Source: Lineus longissimus (lineage: Eukaryota; Nemertea; Pilidiophora; Heteronemertea; Lineidae). From it: 64,000 nt of DNA. Made by a program: the position numbers and the translations under genes. The notes below the pieces were generated by a model. It was not told the DNA's origin and made no database searches. It saw nothing but the letters and a program-made list of their open reading frames with translations. The stretch is from assembly GCF_910592395.1 (NCBI RefSeq), contig NC_088315.1:18211808-18275807 (forward strand), in the 5' to 3' direction. Positions 31,922-43,196 of this stretch are shown here, piece after piece. The stretch's first letter is position 1; every line of letters begins with the position of its first letter.

Positions 31922-32170
31922 AGGGTGTACACTAGTAAAATAATAGCAACATTTTACCAACAATTTTGCAACAAGCCCTTCAAGGCCCTGTGTACACTAG
32001 TAAGAAAATAGCAACAAATTAGCAACATTTTTACAACATGTTGGTAAATTGTTGCAAACTTTTTTGTGGGAACAAAAGGCCTGTGTACACTAGTAAAATA
32101 TTAGCAACATTTTTACAACATTTCCAGTTGCAACAAATGTTGCAAAAATGTTGCGTAGTGTGTACAGAGC
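31922..32170. repeat. GTGTACACTAGTAA short-repeat cluster
   Basis: The word GTGTACACTAGTAA occurs three times (near 31926, 32001 and 32081), each followed by AAATA-TTAGCAACA-type sequence. Inverse words (TTGTTGCAA, GTGTGTACA) are interleaved, so the block is a degenerate, partly inverted tandem. Confidence 0.65.
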
Positions 32171-32204
32171 ATTAAGAGATAAAGAAGCCTCTAAGTATTG
32201 ATGT

Positions 32205-32665
32205 AGTACGTTGTAACAATGCCTTAAATTTGTTGGCATCAAATTGGAGGTTGTGACATTGTCCCTGCCCTGGATGGTCTGTCCGAGGACAGATTGTGAC
32301 AAATGTCACAACCGACAGGTATCATTAGCATTTATAAGCCCAACCTCCGTGCCATATTTAGATCACATCTGTATGTAGTATCAGCCAATCATTGCACGCT
32401 TGTATTAACCCCATGTTCTTTACATTTATGGTGATAATAAATCGGGAGTTATTTTGGTTGTAGCACTGCAAACATCGTTCTGTTGGCCATTCTTCCTAGC
32501 AGTGCCCCTGAACTCTCCCATGATTCTTTTAAGTCCACATAACAAATCTCGTTATCAGAATAGGACGTTGTGACAATGTCTTATCTGGTCAGTATCTGAG
32601 TTGAGGTTGTGATTCTGTCCCGGCCCTGGCAACGTTGTCCCAGGACAGATTGTGACAAATCCAAC
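32205..32665. repeat. Direct duplication of an ~105-bp unit
   Basis: GACAGATTGTGACAAAT and GAGGTTGTGA(C/T)...TGTCCC in the same order are present at 32205-32310 and at 32560-32665, with about one quarter of the bases differing. Confidence 0.65.
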
Positions 32666-32741
32666 ATCCCAAGATTGAAGGACCCTACAACCTGTTAAAT
32701 CTATTTTGGATTCGCAAGGATCGTCTAATCCTCCCTGTACT

Positions 32742-33245
32742 CATCATCATCATCATCATCATCATGTCCTGCAGCCATGCGGCCATTGGGGTGACACAAG
32801 CTATTAACGAAGCAACACTTCACGGTTCTGTCCTCGGCGAGGCGGATTAGGTCTTTCTTCCAATCCAGTGCATCACGTCCAAATTCTATTCGGACGGCCG
32901 CGTCGACGGTAACCCTCAGCTGTGCCATGCAAGATGGCATTTGCTAGTGTTTCCTTGGCTCTTGTAACATGGCCAAACCGCATAAACTTTTTCTTGTTGG
33001 CAACGTTTAGGAGGCTGTCATGACGCCCAATGTACTGGATGACCAGCTCTCTTACTTGGATGTTGGTAATGTGGGATGTGTAGTGGATGTTGAGTGGTCT
33101 CCTGTAGCGGTTCAGCTCAAATACGTTGATCCGTTTCTCAACGTGGGTGTTCAGGGTCCAGGATTCTGCCGCATACAAAAACACTGAGATCACCAAAGAC
33201 CTCAGGAGGTGGAGTTCCGACGTCTGAGATGTTTCTGTCACGCCA
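32742..33245 (-). pseudogene. RTE-type LINE remnant with (ATG)n tail
   Basis: The minus strand reads LLRSLVISVFLYAAESWTLN, then NVANKKKFMRFGHVTRAKET and GYRRRGRPNRIWT, the typical C-terminal end of a non-LTR reverse transcriptase. The frame shifts near 32900 and continues DALDWKKDLIRLAEDRTVKC. It ends in a CAT/ATG microsatellite (32742-32765), a common RTE tail. Frameshift and 5' truncation show it is inactive. Confidence 0.85.
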
Positions 33246-33693
33246 AATTCTCTTCAGACTGGCTAGGGCAGCTGCGGCGGCTGGCTATACGCGTTTTCAC
33301 ATCCTTGAGGGAAGTACCAATTTAGTACAACCATCATCTGTTTGCTCGGCCAGATCTATCTGGAAGACACTTAAGCTGGTAATGAGTTTCGTCGGGTGAT
33401 AATCATGATCACGGATGCCGAGGAGGTGATAACCTTAACATCCTTTTTAAAGTTCGTGTTGGCAACAATTTTCGAGTTAATGTTATTAACTTGTTGTTAC
33501 AAAATGGAGCGGTAGGCCTAATTATCATCCAATTTGGCTTGCCGCAGGTGATAATTATAATCAGGCACTGAAATGATGTGATATAAACACCTCGTTGTTA
33601 TAATTTGTGCCAGTGGTAATTATTTCTGGTCAGGACAAAGTGGGGTGCTAAATTATTATCGAACTGATTTGCTAAGTTCGTGATGTTAGGACC

Positions 33694-35436
33694 ATGGTGT
33701 CCCATCAAAGACAAAATCATTTTATTCGCACGCGATATCGCACATGCAGAACTCGTCTAGGAATGGCGCGGCTGTACTGGATAACAACTTGCTTTTTTGT
33801 CAACCTGTTTTCCAAAGTTTATAGTGAGGCACAGGCGATGAAACTGCCAACTTCTACATCATCACGCAGTAATACCTCGGATTTTGATGAACTGAAATCG
33901 AGATCATTCAATTTGCCAGACTCGACATCGCTAAATGTGTTTGAGCAGGTTTCGAGATCGCCAACAGTGCCCGAGCAGAACTCGACAATGCCAACTGGGT
34001 TTGAGCAGGTTTCGAGATCGCCAACAGTGTCCGAGCAGAGTTCGACATCGCTAAATGTGTTTGAGCAGGTTTCGAGATCGCCAACAGTGCCCGAGCAGAA
34101 CTCGACATTGCCAACTGTGCTTGAGATGGTCTCGAGATCGCCAACAAGGCCCGAGCAGAACTCGGCATTGCCAACTGTGCTTGAGATGGTCTCGAGATCA
34201 CCCCAGCAGAACTCAACATCACCAGTTGTGTTTGAACAGATTTCGAGATTAGCAACTATGCCAACGACAGCCTCTAAGCACAATGCGACATCTCCAATAT
34301 TTACAGAGCAGAACTCAACATCACAGTTTATTCCGTCTGAGCTTGGGTCGACAACACCTACAGATTGGTCGTTGGCTTATCAAAATTCTACTTCGATAAG
34401 TGATTCAGATGAGGAGAAGACTTTTGACTTAACTGAGGATGAACGTGAGCTGATAGGCCGGTTGAATGCCGTCACATCTGTAGTCAAGCTGTACGTCCCT
34501 CCCGTGATGATAGTCCTCGGCGCACTCGGAAATGCCCTAAGTTTGATAATCATGACGAAGAGCCAGAATCGGGGTAACAGTACGTGTTTGCTGCTGGCCG
34601 CCCTGAGTGTTCCGGATTTTTGTCTATCGGTGCTACTTCTCAGCTTGTTGTGGATTGCGTGGAACTTCTACCCGGGGTTATTCTACGTCTTCCCAGGAAA
34701 TAAGTACATTCCTGACGTCTGTGGCGTCTTCTATCTCTGCGGGGCCTTTACTACCAGTTGCAGCGTCTGGATACTAGCCGCCATAACTATCCAGCGACTT
34801 TTTGTCATTGCACGCCCCTTGCGGGCGAAATGTGTCATGCAGAACATCACCACGACAAAACGGATTCTGTACTCGATTATCGTCATCGGGTTTATTCTGA
34901 ATCTGCCGTACCTTTGGTCGATGCGCACAACTACTAAGTTTGGAGAGCCTTCCTTGTGCGCGTCGCCCTACAGTTCCAATGGCTATTTCCGGACATACGG
35001 GCTTATCGCGTCGTCCTTACGTTCCCATGTACCATTTCTCGTCATCCTATGTTCGAACATGGCGCTTGTTTATAAAGCCATCTCTGCAGCCCGATCTCGA
35101 AATGAGCTACATTTGACTGTTCATGATGAAAATGAGATTGCTCTAACTCGGATGCTCTTGTTAGTCTCATTCGCGTTCTTGATCTTCGTCAGCCCGATAG
35201 GCGTCTACTATACATATAGAATGCGCGTCAGTGATGATGATCTGGACCCCTTGAAGCTTGCTATTCTTGACGTCGTTCATCATATTGTCTACATGCTGTT
35301 AACGGCAAATCATTCTCTGAATTTCTATTTCTATTGTTTGAGTGGGAAGCGTTTTCGCAATGAATGTATTCAACTGTTCAGGAAAGGCACCAAGAGGAAA
35401 GACAGTTTTTCCGTGCAAAGGGTCATATCTTGCTGA
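33694..35436 (+). CDS. Class A G-protein-coupled receptor, neuropeptide (FMRFamide-like) type
   Basis: A single 580-codon exon encodes seven helices. Helix 1 is about 263-287 (GN at 279-280) and helix 2 about 297-323. Helix 3 is about 342-366 with IQRL in place of DRY (Arg368 kept). Helix 4 is about 390-409 and helix 5 about 438-462 (Pro447). Helix 6 is about 486-507 (Pro501). Helix 7 is about 523-547 and ends NFYFY instead of NPxxY. The NHSLNFYFYCLSG stretch is typical of invertebrate FMRFamide-like receptors. A long Ser/Thr-rich ectodomain (about 45-255) carries four to five 20-residue repeats (residues 81-175, core FEQVSRSPTVPEQNST) with several NST sites. The first ATG (33694) has an ideal context, but Met24 (33763) begins a better signal peptide (MARLYWITTCFFVNLFSKVY). 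The ligand is not predictable. Confidence 0.93.
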   Translation: MVSHQRQNHFIRTRYRTCRTRLGMARLYWITTCFFVNLFSKVYSEAQAMKLPTSTSSRSNTSDFDELKSRSFNLPDSTSLNVFEQVSRSPTVPEQNSTMPTGFEQVSRSPTVSEQSSTSLNVFEQVSRSPTVPEQNSTLPTVLEMVSRSPTRPEQNSALPTVLEMVSRSPQQNSTSPVVFEQISRLATMPTTASKHNATSPIFTEQNSTSQFIPSELGSTTPTDWSLAYQNSTSISDSDEEKTFDLTEDERELIGRLNAVTSVVKLYVPPVMIVLGALGNALSLIIMTKSQNRGNSTCLLLAALSVPDFCLSVLLLSLLWIAWNFYPGLFYVFPGNKYIPDVCGVFYLCGAFTTSCSVWILAAITIQRLFVIARPLRAKCVMQNITTTKRILYSIIVIGFILNLPYLWSMRTTTKFGEPSLCASPYSSNGYFRTYGLIASSLRSHVPFLVILCSNMALVYKAISAARSRNELHLTVHDENEIALTRMLLLVSFAFLIFVSPIGVYYTYRMRVSDDDLDPLKLAILDVVHHIVYMLLTANHSLNFYFYCLSGKRFRNECIQLFRKGTKRKDSFSVQRVISC

Positions 35437-36840
35437 CGTGGACAGTTCGTATGGGTATGCCGGGGTGGATCCAGGATTAAGAGAATATGGGGGGGGCTGG
35501 AGCACCTAGTCCGCCATTTTGTATATATTTTATATCCTGTGATTGGCTAATAAATGTCATTTTATTTCATTTCATTTCATAGCTCGGTCAAACAGTTTGT
35601 GCCAGCGCGGACAACGTTTGCAAACATTTAAAGGGACAACTTGGCGTTGGATTGACCTAGTAAGGAGGATACTACCCCTGCTTACCACCATGTGCCGCCA
35701 CTTGGAGTAGGCCTATCACTCTGATGCCGATTTCTGATAAAGATTATGCCAGTGTTGCGAGGCAGTTTTGAACATGACTTGTGAACTTCAGGCAGGCCTA
35801 CGGTGAGATCTCGTTTAAATAGATTGTTTATTGCAGTTCAATGATTGGTCTGTTCTGGTCTGCTCTGGTACATGGCTGCACGTGTACAACGCCTACGTCT
35901 TTCATGACGTCATGAGCGATGTGATGTGATCTGGTCAGCTGATAGCTGTTTGGAGGGTGACTTGCGCGTCACCAGCGCAATATCAAGCGATGGCCTGGCG
36001 CTGATCACATGTATGCACTGTGTTATTTTCGAATCGACCAATCACTGAACGTATGGTAGAGGGATGGGCCTGTCGATCTACTGTTCTGAGGCCAGCCCTG
36101 CCATGCATTTTACATGTAAGCAAGAATTGCATGTACCAACACTTGTGCCAACTTGCGGATGTATACGCAGAGGCGCCCTCTACAGAGGAACCATGTTATC
36201 ATATCCCGCTCGTCCTCCGCTGAACTTGCAAACATGGCGACTGTCTCGGGCATGATTTGATCACGTTCAATCATCACAGTGCTGTGTGCGAGGGGGAGCA
36301 GACAACTGACCCGGGTATTCGATGGTGGAATAACTTAGACTGCTCTCAAACCTGCCACTATGACAACACCTACTTGTCATTTTACGATGATAAAAAACAT
36401 GATATCTGATATGCCAGAACTGGGAGCCAAATCAAAGTCGGCTGCGTATAGTAGTAGAATCTTCTAAAGATGGAAGCCACTTTGAAATCACAGCCTTCTT
36501 ATATCTCCATGCCTTTGTGTATATCGCTTTGTTGGTAAGAGTAAAGATCAGTCTCTTCCACAGATATTGTCAAAGGAAAAGGATGCTTTCATCCATAAAA
36601 ATCGAGCGAGTTTGTTCTGGGTAATGTATATCTTTGAGCTAGACGTTATGTTGGATGTTTAAAGAAGTTCATAACGGAATACGTTCACGAGACATTGGTC
36701 GCCGAATCGATATGTTATTTTGCTACGACAGATGAAAGGTGTTCCGCCTACGATCTGTCATCTGATCCATGTCTGTCGTCACAGAGCTAATCTTCAAGTA
36801 GGATAAAGCGATTTGTTGATAAGGGTGGTGGAGAGCAATG
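35437..36840. other. GPCR 3' flank, no further gene seen
   Basis: There is an (ATTTC)n-like tract at 35562-35579 and CATTT repeats, but no coding segment or recognisable repeat family beyond that. Confidence 0.35.
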
Positions 36841-36844
36841 AGTC

Positions 36845-36978
36845 ACAGTCCAGTCCAGTCCAGCCTAGTTCACAAGCCAGTCCAGTCCAGTCCAGTCCAG
36901 CCTAGCCCACAAGCCAGTCCAGTCCAGTCCAGTCCAACCTAGTCCACAAGCCAGTCCAGTCCAGTCCAGTCCAGTCCC
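36845..36978. repeat. (CCAGT)n satellite with a larger period
   Basis: CCAGT pentamers are grouped into higher units separated by CCTAG(T/C)(T/C)CACAAG at about 36863, 36901 and 36936. This is a simple repeat with an imposed period of about 38 bp. Confidence 0.9.
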
Positions 36979-37017
36979 GTTTTTCAATCGACTGAGCAAG
37001 TTTGTGCTACATCCGTG

Positions 37018-37190
37018 CTTACACTCTTAAAAAAAGGTTTTTGGGCTTTTCAAATTTCAGCCAAGAGGAATATGCGCCCAGCAGAAGTTTTTCAGAGAAA
37101 AAAATTGGAAAATCCTTGAAGGTATTTGAGCTTGTAAAAAACCACGAAGTGTTTTTCGTTTCCCTGAAAAACCTCGGGTTTTGAGGTTTG
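37018..37190. repeat. MITE-like element, ACTCTTA family
   Basis: It opens ACACTCTTAAAAAAAGGTTT and contains the GAGCTT(G/T)...AAAACC motif. The same layout with ACTCTTAGAAA ends is seen at 44436-44556 and 48455-48617. Confidence 0.55.
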
Positions 37191-37488
37191 TTTATTATGA
37201 GCCAACGGAATACGCGCCCTGATTTTTAAAGAGCATTTCGGGTGGACTACGTTCTACGTACTATCAAGTATTGTATACATGTATATTGTACAATACCAGA
37301 AGTACTCTCGAAAGGATGCATAATAAATCGAACAAACAATATTGGTGTACAAATGCAGAACTCCATTTTAATATCAGCCACAATAATACCAATAATATTC
37401 TATAAAGACGGATTTTGCCGACACATTTAGACATATATTGTGAATGATATTTTCTATGGTGCTGGGATAGGACCAGGGAAATGAGAGT

Positions 37489-37640
37489 ATTCGTAAAAGC
37501 TGGATCGCTGGACGGCTGGATTCACTCGATTGTGAGTCATGGATCACCACCGCCTGGATTGGCGATCGGTGATTCATGAGTCCCAATCCAATAAATGCAG
37601 CCGTCCAGTGATCCAGCTTTTTCGAATACCCGGGAAAGGC
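37489..37640. repeat. Fold-back hairpin
   Basis: GTATTCGTAAAAGCTGGATC at 37489 pairs with the inverse of GTATTCGAAAAAGCTGGATC ending near 37630, arms about 35 bp plus ACTGGACGGCTG. A second, looser inverted pair (GAAAGGAC...GGTATA) lies at about 37645-37755. Confidence 0.8.
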
Positions 37641-37759
37641 CCAGTGAAAGGACCACGGTATAATTTTTTCTGAATGGGTCGACTTACTAAGTAAATCGCC
37701 TCGTCCCCAACTTAAGACGTCCCGTCCAGAAAAATGTATACCGATGTCCTTTCCCAGCC

Positions 37760-39660
37760 ACTGTAATATTCAAACGTGGCTGCCTAGGATACAAAAATAT
37801 TACTCCGTTTACAAATAAGTGAAAAAATTAATATCTGCCTTTATGTTGACCCATACAAGAGTTGTGAAGCATCACCAATTGTTGTACTCTTGCTCAAAAA
37901 GTATCGATGGTCATTGTATCGATCATGCCCGGGCGATCACTATTTCCTTTCGTGAAGGAGCGCTTTTTCACCGCGCTCCGCCCCGCAGCGCAAAACTTAG
38001 CTGGGCTCTTCATGGTATTACTGAATTTATTCAAGGACCGGCTGGTTTGGAGAGCGACCGTACCGCTGACGCCCTTAGAAATAAAGGTTTTGAGCACGGC
38101 GAACACCAATATGCACCCGGTTGAGGTTTTTAAAAAATGAAAAACCCGAAGTGATTTTCGAGATTGTGAAAAATCTCTACAAGCGAAAGCTAGAGCCCAG
38201 ACTCGCGTAATTTACAAAGTTTCTCGGACGTGTGGTGGCAGCCAGGCTCAACAGACATCTTGCGGCCATTATGACCGCCCTTACCACAGTCACAGTGTGG
38301 CGACTGGCTTGCTGTCCGTCATTCACAGCGCTCCAGAGAACTTCGACAAGAGACACAGTGTCGCAAAGCTTCTCTTAGACTAATCCACTGCAACTAATCA
38401 ACTTTTACTGGCAGGTGGCTACTCGACTCTGTGAAACAAAAGGGAAATCGAACACTACATTAACCTTACGTCATTACATAATCCCAACAGTCAGGACTCC
38501 CAAGCACACCGCATGCACTTCTAATCACACGTAACAGTGCAGTCATGTACAGTACATGTACATGTTCTCTAAAGATTCGTCATTTATAAATATTCTGAAC
38601 CAGAATAACCAACCGATACATCCAGTTAAAGGACTGTGTATATATATAAAAAACATTGCAAAATTTCAAAAAGCGCCTGACGTTCAAAATTGATACTTTT
38701 CAGCCGTTGCGTTGAAACAATATGGGGGAACGTGGTTAATTAGCATTCTCCACGACCCGCGTCTAACATAATTGACGATAGATGGCATGTCCACAAACCG
38801 CGTCATCGCGGGCCAATTTTGGAATGTGTGAAATGATGCAATAATCGACGGAAAAATTAAGATATTTTGATTTATTGTGTCAAAATGAAAATACTTCCAT
38901 CTTGCTAATAATGGTGAAGAAAACGCCCCAATTACCTTATTCTAAGTGGGACCTTTAAGTTTATTTCTTTATGGCCATATATATGATGTTGAATAACAGG
39001 CAGCCTCTGGACACATTTTTAGAAAATAAAGGCACAGTGTTTTTACAAAGGTCGAAACGGTAATATGAAAAAAGAAAATATCAAATTTGTTCGCATTCAA
39101 TTTAAAACTATTTTTTCCAATTTTTTAAGCTACATTCTGGAAGAATGAAGTACCTAACAAATGAAACTAACTTGATTTAGTGAGATATAACTTTTAAAGG
39201 TATATTTTGCAACTTTTCCGTGCCTTGTATAGGCATTCCCGCTAATCAGATCGTTGTCTCTGCGTAAATTTGGCTCGGTCGCCGTCGTCTCGCCCGGGTG
39301 TACATGTATACTTGGTCTTTGGCCGTTCTAAACTGTGCTAAGGGTGATCTAAAACCCTGAACTAAAGGTAGAGATATGTGAAAAGTAGACCAATTTTGTA
39401 AAGTAGGCCTATTTGAAATTTCAGAATTTGGTGAGAAATCTCACACACCATCTTCCTATACTTTCAGATATTTTCTGAAATTCTACAATGCATTTTTTCT
39501 GTACGGCGCGATCCTTCAGATACATCCCTTGAAACATCCAAAGTACCGTCTCACTCATACAAACCACACTCTCCTTGTCTCACTGCCATGGCCACGTACA
39601 CGTACATGCATATACCGAGTGCATGGATCACCCGCTGGGCAAAGTCGTACAACAGCTCAG
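37760..39660. other. Intergenic, nothing recognised
   Basis: No defensible coding frame or repeat family was found. There are short TACATGTA-rich words near 38555 and 39303. Confidence 0.3.
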
Positions 39661-39668
39661 GTTTCTCG

Positions 39669-39810
39669 TAGGGAGTTTTCGCAAATCTCCCGAAACGTCA
39701 CCGCGAACGCCTATCTCACTGTTCGACATAGTTATCGGGAGGTCGAACAATGGGATAGGCGTTCAGGTTGGCATTTCGGGAATTTGCGAAAACTCACTCC
39801 CTACTGCCGC
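39669..39810. repeat. Hairpin element with ~62-bp arms
   Basis: TAGGGAGTTTTCGCAAATCT at 39669 and the inverse of TAGGGAGTGAGTTTTCGCAA near 39808 enclose arms that also share GAACGCCTAT and TGTTCGAC. The loop is only about 14 bases. Confidence 0.85.
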
Positions 39811-40640
39811 CAAGAGCACAGCCAAAGTCACCACACGTTCACGGTCTGGGGCCAGCATTCACACACTCAATTCACACACTGGAGAATCAGCACCACATTT
39901 CCCGAGGAGTTAGAGGTACGATCCTGAAAATGTCATCCTTATTCCCGAGGTGATCTCGCTAACACACAGAAAATCCTCAAATTTCGCATCAAAATCATAA
40001 TTAGATGGCTCTACATTTTAAATTCGCTGGAAAAACAACTCATCTGGTAGTTCCTCCTTATGCAGCAACTGAGAAGTAGTAAAAATTAGCAGTGAAACTA
40101 ACCACTTATTAGTTTTCCTAACTATAAAAATGTAGTGAAAAATAACCACATCAGTGGTTAAGAATTACTATTTCGATAGTTAAACAACAAATTTCACAAT
40201 TGGTGCGACAGGAACTACCAAAGTAGTAAAAAATGCCGTAAAATAGTTATTTTCTACGAATCAATTTTAAAAGTGTATTTGTCATTTAGTATTTGATACC
40301 ATCACACTCCAAGGGAATGTGCCCCAATCACATCAGTGTATCCTCACATGGCACTTCCTTCCGACTAGCCACAACACCACGTTCAATCAAACACTTCAGC
40401 CTTTGAATTTGTTCATTCTCTCTATTCCAAAACGATCATATTATCGTATAGCTTTCATTCGCCGCACCAAAAAGGGAGATGAGTCATATGTTAAAGCCAC
40501 TCTTTTATGTACCGTCCGGGGAAGGAAATCCCTAGAACAGGGTAGCGAAACCTCGCTATCAGCAAGAATTCATGAAGACTCCTATTGTCAATATTTTGAA
40601 CCTAGTGCCAGTTAAAATGCTTTAGTATGGTTCCAAATTC
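39811..40640. other. Intergenic, degenerate AACCACTA/TAGTGGTT words
   Basis: Between about 40070 and 40230 short words such as TAACCAC and GTGGTTA alternate on both strands, perhaps a decayed inverted repeat. Nothing else is recognised. Confidence 0.3.
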
Positions 40641-40643
40641 TTA

Positions 40644-40807
40644 GGGCCAAATTCATAGAGGGCGTTTAGCGCAAAACAGCGTTTAACTACTGAATAGACA
40701 GGTTCAGGTCCGTCATGTTAATCTTTACAGAATACAATAGGCCCTGAAACTGATTACACAGAAGTTACCCACGTCTAACCCTTAAACGCCCTTTATGAAT
40801 TTGGCCC
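40644..40807. mobile_element. MITE with GGGCCAAATTCAT termini and TA flanks
   Basis: GGGCCAAATTCATAGAGGGC at 40644 and the inverse (GCCCTTTATGAATTTGGCCC) ending at 40807 differ at one base. TA is present on both sides (40642-40643 and 40808-40809). Confidence 0.88.
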
Positions 40808-40809
40808 TA

Positions 40810-42230
40810 AGGGTCTTTATTTATTCTTGCTATCAGTTCACCGACGATCATGCCCGAAGTCATTCTCCGTTGTTGTAAATGTACGCTGGTCGTTTTCGAT
40901 GGCGATTCAATTCAATAACCCTTGCAACACTAGCCTCAAAGACGACAGAATATCTAACTATTGTGAAATATCTGACATTTGAAAACTATAAGCTATTACT
41001 GGTGATCAAATTCCGTTGTTCAATACTAATATTAAGCCTTTGCTCATGTCTATGTTACACCACCCTTAGGATATCAAAACAGTCATTGGTACATGTAGTT
41101 TATTAACAATGGTCTGAATTTTTGATTGGTGACAAGTAAATCTGCTACACCGGCAAAAGTGTCCATGCATGGATCATTGATGAGGCCTACGATGGACCTA
41201 TGATAATTATCACAAACCACTTGATAATCAAACCACGTTTTAAACTTGAATCTCATCATATAGATTCTATGATGGCCCATGTTAGGTAGATCCACTGATG
41301 GCCCATGTACCATCCATTGATGAGAGTTCCGCCATAGGCCCAAAGACGGCGGTCCCATAATTTTTAACGTACGCAGCAAAATACAAACCCATTTCAGTAC
41401 CAGTTCACCAATTCTGATAAATTGTTTTGATGGCCCGTCAAAAAATACATAACGGATTCCATCCATGGGTCAATGATGGGCACCGGTAGATTCTCCATAT
41501 CCATAAATGGGCACATGGATCGAACGTTGATGATTAATCGCCGTCGTAGATCCATGTATAGACACATTTCCCTGTGTAGTTAATTACTGTAGTATGAGAG
41601 TTCGACTGGTGACTAATAAAATCTGCCAGTGATCGACTGAAGAAGTGTCAAAAATGTAACATAATGCTTATTGCGCAAAAATTAATGCAGGTAATAAGAT
41701 CAAACTAACTGGACACTTAAAGTATTGATCGCAGCTCCATGTTGTAAAACGTTTGTAAAAATCAAGTATTTGGTGACTTATTCAATATTAAAAGCATACA
41801 ATCTTTTTTGTGACACCTGGTATATGCAACTGAGGTGGAGGATTCCGTCCATGGCAAGACCACACGCATACAGAGCAAATATTGGGACAAACCAAAAATA
41901 AATTTTCCATCAGAAAACATATTGGAACTTATTACTTTCCACATCATAATATTCCTCAGTTATTATAACGTGCACTTTTTAGAACCTCCTTGCAAAATAC
42001 ATTATCATATGACTCACACCCGTCGAGCAACATTTTTTTATTATGTCTCGAAAACTTGCTCGTCACATTTTCATTCCACAAATCAATGTACATGAAGAAG
42101 CAATACAAAATATGAACAACGACAACAACCATCGAGACTGGATGAATATTTCGCTGAACGGCCTCAAACACCGTAACGACCCGAGACCCCAACGGCAAAT
42201 AAAAGCTGTCGCACGACATGCCATACGTAT
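40810..42230. other. Intergenic, degenerate GATGG/CCATC-rich block at 41150-41560
   Basis: The block at 41150-41560 contains many variants of GATGGCCCATG, ATGGATC and their inverses, with outer ends AAGTGTCCATGCATGGATC and GATCCATGTATAGACAC in inverse orientation. It may be an old fold-back element. The rest shows nothing. Confidence 0.35.
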
Positions 42231-42485
42231 GCGAGTTTCAGCAAACCAAAACATCTTTCCCGTATGACGTAGCCGTATTGACTTCACGTATGATGTAAAA
42301 ATATTTGTGACGTGGTCATACGTAAAATCGATACGGATACGGCATACGGGAGAGATGTTTTAATTTGCTGAAACTCGCTATCTTTCCCGTATGACGTAGC
42401 CTTATTGACTTAACGTATGATGTAAGGTAATTTGAGACGCGGTCATACGTAAAGTCGATACGGATACGACATACGGGAGTTTCAA
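42231..42485. repeat. Two adjacent hairpin units with CCCGTATGACGTAGCC
   Basis: Unit 1 (42231-42378) has ends GCGAGTTTCAGCAAA and its inverse. Inside are CCCGTATGACGTAGCC and the inverse CGGCATACGGG. Unit 2 (42379-42485) repeats the same inner part (CCCGTATGACGTAGCCTTAT to ACGACATACGGGAGTTTC), differing by a few bases. Confidence 0.85.
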
Positions 42486-42703
42486 GTCAGAAACAACTGA
42501 TTTTCCGACGCCTTCTATTTTCACAAATTGTCTGAATTGTCATCAGAGTCTTAAGGGTAAGTTTAACGTCGGGAAACAAAGGAAGTTATTCTTCGAAAAA
42601 TCTGCAAAATAGGACAAGTGTTCACTGGGAGGGCCCTTACGGCAGTGGCGGAAACCACTAGCATGGAAACGACCACGAAATTAAAGGAACGGCGTGGTTC
42701 TTC

Positions 42704-42923
42704 AAAGGGGTAAGCCGTTCGTGTGTTCATTATTATACTGGTGGCTCAGGGAAATGAAAATACACAATGCACTTATAATGCATGCTAATTCGGTGAAACT
42801 TGGCATTCATGGTCTTTGTGTATCTATATACACAACAGCAATGTTTAGATGTTTTTACACATAAAGGCATTTTGGAATTCGAGTTCAATTTTCAAATTTT
42901 TGAACGAACGGAGAGGCCTTTAA
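42704..42923. mobile_element. TTAA-type MITE copy
   Basis: It runs from AAAGGGGTAAGCCGTTCG to ACGAACGGAGAGGCCTTTAA and shares GTGAAACTTGGCATTCATGG and ATATACACAACAGCAATG with the 25173 copy. Confidence 0.8.
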
Positions 42924-43196
42924 AGATACAATGCTTTGGCTTTTCTCAGTTGAGTCACATACTTTAGTTTTTATAAATGTTTTATATATCTATACACATA
43001 ATGGCATATGATATGTACAGTAAGTATATCCATTTTACTTTACAAAACATTGCTTAGATAGATTTAAAAACACATGCACAATGATCACAGTTGATTCGTA
43101 CAAACGCGTGAATTCTGAACGTGCCCGGCGTATAATTATATTCCTTTTGAAACTATGCATATTCCCAATTAGAAAAGTCAATTTTGCACAAAAATG

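Noticed and set aside
33819-34283. Minus-strand repeat ORFs opposite the GPCR ectodomain
   Set aside because: They mirror the 60-bp sense repeats, whose period is a multiple of three; the sense frame continues into a clear seven-helix receptor.
39529-39927. 132-codon ORF
   Set aside because: It overlaps the fold-back hairpin at 39669-39810, and the apparent coding is an effect of the inverted repeat.
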